NCBI GenBank assembly: GCA_905214615.1
Contig: CAJMMX010000065.1
Coordinates: forward strand, 1-12,066
Length of the DNA stretch: 12,066 nt
Direction of reading: 5' to 3'
Source of the DNA: an uncultured bacterium
Lineage (GTDB): Bacteria; Actinomycetota; Coriobacteriia; Coriobacteriales; Coriobacteriaceae
Positions 8,183 to 12,066 of this stretch are shown here, piece after piece. The translations under genes were made by a program, and so were the position numbers. A model generated the notes under the pieces. The model was not told the DNA's origin. It did not search any database and saw nothing but the letters and a program-made list of their open reading frames with translations. Within the stretch, counting starts at the first letter, position 1, and each line of letters begins with the position of its first letter.

Positions 8183-8205
8183 ATTAATTGGCATGATTAA
8201 TTGGC
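8183..8205 (-). promoter_or_regulatory. Tandem 10-bp repeats in the adhesin upstream region, possible operator
   Basis: The 231 bases between the glycerate kinase stop and the adhesin start hold no gene. They are much richer in A/T than the flanks. On the minus strand GCCAATTAAT occurs twice (8205-8196 and 8192-8183), with starts 13 bases apart. They lie about 130-150 bases upstream of the TTG. Candidate -10 boxes lie nearby (CATAAT between the repeats and the gene), but no convincing -35 partner was found. The repeats could bind a regulator; this is inferred from position only. Confidence 0.35.
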
Positions 8206-8284
8206 GAACAACTGAACGAAGAGCAATCTACTAATGGCACATAAATGGCGGCGTCAACACCTGAAGTGCAAAAAGACTACTTTT

Positions 8285-10066
8285 CTAGATGCGGCCGAGG
8301 TCGTAGGCTCGCGCAACAGACTCGCCGGCACAGATGAGGTTGGTTGTGGCTTCTTGCGAATCGAGTGCCCGCTCCAGGTCCATGGGCTTGCGGCAGATCG
8401 GCAAAACCAAGTCAATACCCTGCCCATATACCGCATCCAGGTTGACAGCGCGACCGCCCACGACAGCGATCACCGGCTTGCCACACCGCTTGGCACGGCG
8501 TGCCACGCCCACCGGCGCCTTACCGGCGGCGGACTGCTCATCCATATTGCCCTCGCCTGTAATGACCAGGTCGACATCGCGTACACGCTCGTCAAACCCC
8601 ACGAGATCGAGCACCGTCTCCACGCCCGAGCGCAACTCGGCACCGAGCGCCAGCAGCGCGGCACCTAGGCCGCCGGCGGCACCTGCGCCGGGCACGCCGA
8701 GCACCGAGCCAAATGTCCGTGCGCCCTCGGGTGCGCGCAACAATCCCTGGACTCGAGCTCCGGCAATCGCAGCGTCGAGCAAGCGGCCGTAGCCGACCAT
8801 CCAGCTGTCGCACCTGCTCAGCGCCTCGGCATCATCAGCCGGCAGACCCTTCTGTCCGCCGAACACCGCAAGCGCGCCGCGACGCCCCACGAGTGGGTTC
8901 TCGACATCCGAAAGCACAACGATACGAGCGCCATCCAAAGCCTGCAGCGCGGGCGCCAAATCAACGCTCGCCACCTGCTCAAGGCCGGCAAGACCGGGGG
9001 CGATATCGCAGCCCCGATCATCGACCACACGCGCGCCCAGCGCCTGCAGCATGCCGGCGCCACCGTCGTTGGTGGCACTGCCGCCCAAACCAATATAGAG
9101 TGTCTTTGCGCCCTTGCGAACCGCGCGAAGCATGAGCTCGCCCACGCCATAGGTTGTAGCAGCCAGCGCCGACGACTCCGTGCAAGGCGAATACCCAATG
9201 CCAGCCGCCTCGGCCATCTCGATGACCGCGGACTCGCGCTCGACATCAACCAGCATCCGGGCAGACGCGCTCTTGCCCAAGGGACCCGCTACCTCGCAGG
9301 TCACAACCTCACCGCCGCACGCGGCAATGGCGTCGAGCGTTCCCTCGCCGCCGTCTGCCAGCAGCAATGTGCACACCTCGGCATCGGACCACACACGGTG
9401 CACGCCTTCGGCAACGGCCTCCTCTGCCTGCGCACTCGAAACGCTACCCTTAAAGGAGTCGATCGCCAACAGCACGCGGCGGGGCCGGCGGCACGCGGGG
9501 CCAAAGTCAACCGCCGCGCCAGCATCCTCTTCGGCACACGCGAGCGCTTCAGCATGAGCGGCATGTGCCTCAAGATCGGCCCCGCAACCGCAGCCAGCAC
9601 CATCGGCGTCACGCAGCCCACTAAAATAGCTACTCAGCAGCTCGCGGCATTCATCCGCCAGGACCCCAGCCGCCACGTTAAACCGATGATTCAGGCGCGA
9701 GTCGGCATTCAAATCGTATAGGGATCCCAACGCGCCCGCCTTGGCGTCACTCGCGCCATACACGCAGCGTCCCACGCGCGCGTTAACCATAAGCCCTGCG
9801 CACATGCAGCAAGGCTCGAGCGTTACGTAGACCGTGCAATCGGAAAGGCGCCAGCGACCGAGCGACCGAGCAGCGGCGCACAGGGCCGCAAACTCGGCAT
9901 GAGCCGAAGGATCCTGATCGAGCTCGCGGCGATTGTGCGCCCTCGCGACGATCTCGCCCGCGCGCACTACCACGGCTCCGATGGGCACCTCGCCCACCGC
10001 CGCGGCGGCGCGAGCCTCCGCCAGCGCCTCGCACATGAACTTCTCGTCGATTTCGGTGATCGTCAT
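8285..10066 (-). CDS. Fused tRNA-specific adenosine deaminase (TadA) and glycerate kinase
   Basis: One frame of 593 residues with two complete enzymes. Residues 1-150 are TadA, which converts A34 of tRNA-Arg(ACG) to inosine. The zinc and catalytic residues are present (H56-A-E58, and P84-C85-C86-M87-C88-A89), with the usual VGEVPIGAVVV start. After an Ala- and Cys-rich linker (about 151-195), residues 196-593 match the GlxK/GarK glycerate kinase family, which phosphorylates D-glycerate for glycolysis. Visible family motifs are DSFKGS, LADGGEGT, GLGGSATNDGG, SDVENPL, GAGAAGGLG and TGEGNMDEQSAAGKAP. Start ATG at 10066 is chosen because AGGGAAGG lies just upstream and TadA begins there; an ATG at 10117 would only add 17 unrelated residues and touch the tRNA. 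Stop TAG at 8285. The only possible kinase start, GTG at residue 197, has no ribosome binding site, so a true fusion is likelier than two genes. Upstream spacing to tRNA-Ser is 51 bases. Confidence 0.93.
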   Translation of the reverse strand: MTITEIDEKFMCEALAEARAAAAVGEVPIGAVVVRAGEIVARAHNRRELDQDPSAHAEFAALCAAARSLGRWRLSDCTVYVTLEPCCMCAGLMVNARVGRCVYGASDAKAGALGSLYDLNADSRLNHRFNVAAGVLADECRELLSSYFSGLRDADGAGCGCGADLEAHAAHAEALACAEEDAGAAVDFGPACRRPRRVLLAIDSFKGSVSSAQAEEAVAEGVHRVWSDAEVCTLLLADGGEGTLDAIAACGGEVVTCEVAGPLGKSASARMLVDVERESAVIEMAEAAGIGYSPCTESSALAATTYGVGELMLRAVRKGAKTLYIGLGGSATNDGGAGMLQALGARVVDDRGCDIAPGLAGLEQVASVDLAPALQALDGARIVVLSDVENPLVGRRGALAVFGGQKGLPADDAEALSRCDSWMVGYGRLLDAAIAGARVQGLLRAPEGARTFGSVLGVPGAGAAGGLGAALLALGAELRSGVETVLDLVGFDERVRDVDLVITGEGNMDEQSAAGKAPVGVARRAKRCGKPVIAVVGGRAVNLDAVYGQGIDLVLPICRKPMDLERALDSQEATTNLICAGESVARAYDLGRI

Positions 10067-10098
10067 CGTTCGCCTTCCCTGTTGCAAATTCAAAACGA

Positions 10099-10107
10099 TG
10101 CTATCAT
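10099..10107 (+). promoter_or_regulatory. Extended -10 promoter of the tRNA-Ser gene
   Basis: TGC directly before TATCAT forms an extended -10 element (TGnTATCAT). Its end is ten bases before the tRNA 5' end, as expected for a short leader. TTGCAA at 10082-10087 is only 14 bases upstream of the hexamer, too close for a standard -35 box, so the extended -10 probably carries the activity. The divergent tadA promoter must share the same 51 bases or lie inside the tRNA gene. Confidence 0.5.
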
Positions 10108-10117
10108 TACGACTCAC

Positions 10118-10207
10118 GGAGAGATGGCAGAGCGGTTGAATGCGGCGGTCTTGAAAACCGTTGAGCGCGAGAGCGTTCCGGGGGTTCGAATCCCCCTCTC
10201 TCCGCCA
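10118..10207 (+). tRNA. tRNA-Ser (anticodon UGA), CCA encoded
   Basis: The acceptor stem GGAGAGA (10118-10124) pairs with TCTCTCC (10197-10203), followed by discriminator G and an encoded CCA (10205-10207). The anticodon stem GCGGT/ACCGT encloses the loop CTTGAAA with anticodon TGA at 10152-10154, reading UCA and related serine codons. A long variable arm (about 10162-10179) is the class II feature of serine tRNAs. The T arm is GGGGG TTCGAAT CCCCC. Total length is 90 nt. Confidence 0.97.
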
Positions 10208-10210
10208 CTT

Positions 10211-10795
10211 TTAGTGATGCACCGGTGTCATGGTCCGCTCGAACAGCGCATCGACAACGTCGGCTATCTCGGAGCGACGTTCCAGATCGTGACCCGATTC
10301 CCACCACATAGTAAAAAGCCGAATAATGCCGCCGGCGACAAACTCAGACGTCGTCTCGAGCGACACGGGGGCCAGGGCATCCTCGGCAAGCACGTTCATC
10401 ACACGCTCGCGGATGGAGCGGGCAATACGGTCGCAAATAACGTTGGTCAGCATTCCCGACATGCTGCTCGCCAAAATGTTGTCCATGAGCTGCTCATGGG
10501 CCAGAATCAAATCCATGGCATCGTCCAAAATCGCATGCCGAAGCGCGCGCACGTCCTCGGCAGACACTGTGCCGGCCTCATCGGGCTGTTTTTGCGGCAA
10601 GCCGGACATGAGCTCATCGATATAAAAGGCAAAGTAATCGTTCTTGTCGCGAAAGTGCTTGTAGAACGTCGTGCGGCGAATCATGGCGCGGTCGCACAGC
10701 ATGGCAACCGTCAGATCCTCAAACCGATTCTCTTCCAAAAGCTCGGTAAAGGCATCGAACAGGGCACGATAGGTTTTCTTGATGCGAAGGTCCAT
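10211..10795 (-). CDS. TetR/AcrR family transcriptional regulator
   Basis: Small DNA-binding repressor of 194 residues. The N-terminal part (about 5-55) is a typical TetR domain: a first helix with KKTYRALFDAFTELL, then FEDLTVAMLCDRAMIRRTTFYKHF, the helix-turn-helix at about 27-48, and DKNDYF beginning the next helix. The C-terminal part (about 60-194) is helical and would bind an unknown ligand and dimerise; it resembles the TetR_C_8 type of domain, a weak impression. Start at 10795 has AGGA 11 bases upstream; ATG at 10807 (MAIRMDLR) is an alternative, but GAGG touches it directly. Longer versions starting at up to 11068 would run into lemA and are rejected. It is divergent from lemA (211 bases apart) and convergent with tRNA-Ser, its stop lying three bases after the tRNA CCA. 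The target genes are not known. Confidence 0.9.
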   Translation of the reverse strand: MDLRIKKTYRALFDAFTELLEENRFEDLTVAMLCDRAMIRRTTFYKHFRDKNDYFAFYIDELMSGLPQKQPDEAGTVSAEDVRALRHAILDDAMDLILAHEQLMDNILASSMSGMLTNVICDRIARSIRERVMNVLAEDALAPVSLETTSEFVAGGIIRLFTMWWESGHDLERRSEIADVVDALFERTMTPVHH

Positions 10796-10813
10796 CCGTA
10801 TCGCCATCCTCAA

Positions 10814-10854
10814 GGTGTAGACAGCATTCCTTAATCTGTCGCATATCTTACACC
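10814..10854. promoter_or_regulatory. Imperfect inverted repeat upstream of the TetR gene, candidate operator
   Basis: GGTGTA (10814-10819) followed by GACAG is mirrored by CTGTC (10836-10840) and TACACC (10849-10854). The inner and outer arms have unequal spacing. TAAGAT, a possible -10 box for the TetR gene, lies within the right arm on the minus strand (10850-10845). A repressor bound here would block its own gene. The location 19-59 bases upstream of the TetR start suits autoregulation, but the symmetry is modest. Confidence 0.35.
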
Positions 10855-10915
10855 TGTACCACTCTTCACATATTGGCGTCTCCTCCTTGATTGAAACATA
10901 ACGCTTACCGGAAAG

Positions 10916-10945
10916 TTCGGCACCGCCAACGGTTGCGGGTATACT
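10916..10945 (+). promoter_or_regulatory. Candidate promoter of lemA
   Basis: TATACT (10940-10945) is a good -10 hexamer, 61 bases upstream of the lemA start. The best -35 match at an 18-base spacing is the weak TTCGGC (10916-10921). No other -10 sequence of this quality lies in the divergent region. Confidence 0.45.
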
Positions 10946-11006
10946 AGATGCGTTATACCAACGACGGTCGGCGCAAGACGCCGCTGCCATTCGAAACGGA
11001 GACATC

Positions 11007-11558
11007 ATGCTTCCCGTCATCATCGGTATCGTTGTTGTCGTTGTGCTCGTCTGCGCCATCGCCGGCATCTACAACAACATGGTCACCAAGCGCAATCGCA
11101 TTGACAACGCTTGGCAGAACATCGACACGCAGCTGCAGCGCCGCAACGACCTGATCCCCAACCTGGTCGAGACCGTCAAGGGCTACGCCAAGCACGAGCA
11201 GGATACGCTCGCCGCCGTGGTCAACGCGCGCAACGCCGCCGTGAGCGCCACCACGCCCGAGGCCAAGATGGAAGCCGACAACGTGCTGACCGGTGCGCTG
11301 CGCCAGCTCTTTGCCGTGGCCGAGGCCTATCCCGACCTTAAGGCGAACACCAACTTTACGCAGCTCCAGGCCACGCTCGAGGACACCGAGAACAAGGTAA
11401 GCTACGCACGCCAGAGCTACAACGACTGCGTGCTCAGCTACAACAACGCCATTCAGACGTTCCCCAACGTTATCTTTGCCGGCATCTTCCAGTTTAAGGA
11501 GCGCCAGGGCTTTGAGGCCGCGGAGGCCGCCCGCCAGGCACCGACCGTCAAGTTCTAA
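11007..11558 (+). CDS. lemA: LemA family membrane protein
   Basis: Protein of 183 residues, full length for the family. Residues 1-22 form one N-terminal membrane helix (VIIGIVVVVVLVCAIAGI). The rest would form the LemA antiparallel helix bundle outside the membrane. Conserved family signatures are visible: NAWQNIDTQLQRRNDLIPNLV (about 34-54) with VKGYAKHE, then LFAVAEAYPDLKAN, ENKVSYARQSYND and the NAIQTFPNVI/GF region. Members are widespread in bacteria, but their biochemical role is unsettled, so no function beyond membrane association is claimed. Start ATG has GGAG five bases upstream (10998-11001). The gene is alone, with a strong terminator 38 bases after its stop. The TPM-domain or M48 protease genes that often accompany lemA are not seen here. 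Confidence 0.95.
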   Translation: MLPVIIGIVVVVVLVCAIAGIYNNMVTKRNRIDNAWQNIDTQLQRRNDLIPNLVETVKGYAKHEQDTLAAVVNARNAAVSATTPEAKMEADNVLTGALRQLFAVAEAYPDLKANTNFTQLQATLEDTENKVSYARQSYNDCVLSYNNAIQTFPNVIFAGIFQFKERQGFEAAEAARQAPTVKF

Positions 11559-11595
11559 CAGCTCAGCAGCGCATCCTGAATCGGCTATATGCATA

Positions 11596-11640
11596 AACCG
11601 CCCCGTCGAATGCATAACTTCGACGGGGCGGTTGCTTTTT
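11596..11640 (+). terminator. Strong intrinsic terminator of lemA
   Basis: A perfect 15-bp stem, AACCGCCCCGTCGAA (11596-11610) against TTCGACGGGGCGGTT (11619-11633), with an eight-base loop TGCATAAC. GC and five T follow (11636-11640). This is a textbook rho-independent terminator on the plus strand. Confidence 0.93.
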
Positions 11641-11656
11641 GCCCACAGGTACCCCA

Positions 11657-11876
11657 GGGGGCGCCGTGCAAATTTCGGAATATTCAGCATCCCGGAGCCC
11701 ACGAGCGAGAGAACGGACGCACGAAACCGCATCGAGTGCCCCTGTTTCGAGCCCCCAGCGCCTCAAAGACCGCTCATTTTTAACGGAATGCGGCCCATGG
11801 GACCTGCTTTTCGCCCAAAACCCAGTATGCAGGCGCCCGCGGGTGCCGAATATTCCCAAAAATGCACGTCGCACCC
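11657..11876. mobile_element. MITE-like element with terminal inverted repeats and flanking direct repeat
   Basis: The left end (11657-11693) and the reverse complement of the right end (11840-11876) match at about 29 of 37 positions. Their common core reads GTGCA..TTT..GGAATATTC.GCA. The sequence TACCCCAGG stands on both sides (11650-11658 and 11877-11885), so a 7-9 bp direct repeat flanks the inverted repeats, as expected of a target duplication. The inside (about 146 bp) holds no convincing gene. A 103-codon minus-strand frame across it has no ribosome binding site and no recognisable domain. The element is probably a non-autonomous transposon remnant or a species-specific intergenic repeat. 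A transposase family cannot be assigned. Confidence 0.5.
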
Positions 11877-11885
11877 TACCCCAGG

Positions 11886-12011
11886 CAAGCGGCAGCTGAA
11901 TTTATTCAGGCCCATCATTACCCGTCGCGGCAATACCGAGCCCGTAGGGCAGAGAGCGGGTTCCCTCCCGGCGCACTCCGCAGGACGAAAGAACCCCCGC
12001 CGCACGTTGTG
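11886..12011. other. Intergenic stretch without recognisable feature
   Basis: Between the flanking repeat of the MITE-like element and the IS-like end, no open frame with a ribosome binding site, no RNA gene and no clear hairpin with a T run was found on either strand. Confidence 0.5.
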
Positions 12012-12066
12012 TGAACTGCCTCCCATTTCTTGGACACAAGAAATGGGAGGCTTTTTTATGGCTGGA
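12012..12066 (+). mobile_element. Probable left end of an IS3-family insertion sequence, cut by the window edge
   Basis: The sequence starting TGAACTGCCTCCC, followed by TTTCTTGGACA, has the form of IS3-family terminal inverted repeats, which begin with TG and commonly carry a TTGGACA segment about 20 bases in. GCCTCCCATTTCTT (12018-12031) pairs perfectly with AAGAAATGGGAGGC (12038-12051) around GGACAC, and six T follow (12052-12057). Alone this would look like a terminator, but no plus-strand gene needs one here. ATG at 12058 stands seven bases after GGAGG, as for an orfA. The hairpin would both stop transcripts entering from outside and hide this ribosome binding site in them. The right end is outside the window. 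Confidence 0.55.
12058..12066 (+). CDS. First codons of a gene running off the window, possibly IS3-type orfA
   Basis: Only ATG GCT GGA (M-A-G) is visible. The start is supported by GGGAGG at 12045-12050 and a seven-base spacer. Identity as the first transposase frame rests only on the IS-like sequence just before it. Confidence 0.4.

Noticed and set aside
8262..8290. AAAAG-TAGT-CTTTTT after the glycerate kinase stop as a terminator
   Set aside because: The possible stem is five bp, four of them A-T pairs, and overlaps the stop codon. It is too weak to call.
9476..9478. Independent GTG start for glycerate kinase at residue 197 of the fusion
   Set aside because: No ribosome binding site precedes it. 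It also lies at the first residues of the conserved fold, so a separate protein would have a clipped N-terminus.
10808..11068. Longer N-terminus of the TetR protein starting as far right as 11068
   Set aside because: The extra residues lack similarity to the family, are compositionally odd and would overlap the lemA coding region and its promoter.
11563..11874. Minus-strand frame of 103 codons downstream of lemA
   Set aside because: It overlaps the lemA terminator and the MITE-like element, has no ribosome binding site and shows no known domain. It is Arg-rich in the way random GC-rich frames are.
12018..12057. Hairpin with T6 as a simple terminator
   Set aside because: lemA already has a perfect terminator 400 bases upstream and no other plus-strand gene lies between. 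The sequence fits an insertion sequence end better.

Overview
The window is GC-rich DNA that fits a gut actinobacterium of the class Coriobacteriia, probably Collinsella or a relative. This placement is an inference from base composition, the small 4.5S-type SRP RNA, the style of the giant wall-anchored surface protein, and the TetR and LemA sequences. No taxonomic marker gene was compared.

Left part (1-8284, all on the minus strand): an SRP RNA gene (ffs) with its own promoter and terminator lies at the left edge. Upstream of it is a 7.8-kb gene for a sortase-anchored surface protein of 2594 residues. Its parts in order are a signal peptide, BspA-type leucine-rich repeats, a right-handed beta-helix, two Cna-B domains, a series of pilin-like isopeptide domains, a Gly/Ser linker and an MPDTG sorting signal. 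The gene starts with TTG behind a strong ribosome binding site. A run of nine G in codons 8-10 marks it as a likely phase-variable locus.

Middle (8285-10207): one minus-strand frame fuses the tRNA adenosine deaminase TadA to a complete glycerate kinase. A tRNA-Ser(UGA) gene is divergent from it by 51 bases. The order tRNA-Ser, tadA, ffs is a known conserved bacterial block, usually followed by dnaX. Here the adhesin gene sits inside that block, between tadA and ffs.

Right part (10208-12066): a TetR-type regulator converges on the tRNA gene and is divergent from a lemA gene that has a strong intrinsic terminator. Beyond lemA there is no gene for about 420 bases. That stretch holds a MITE-like element of about 220 bp with imperfect terminal inverted repeats and a 7-9 bp flanking direct repeat. 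At the very edge is what looks like the left end of an IS3-family insertion sequence with the first codons of its orfA.

The genes do not form one pathway. Housekeeping functions (SRP RNA, tRNA-Ser, TadA) are interleaved with accessory ones (glycerate kinase fused to TadA, a host- or surface-binding adhesin, mobile DNA). No sortase, CRISPR array or phage gene is visible.
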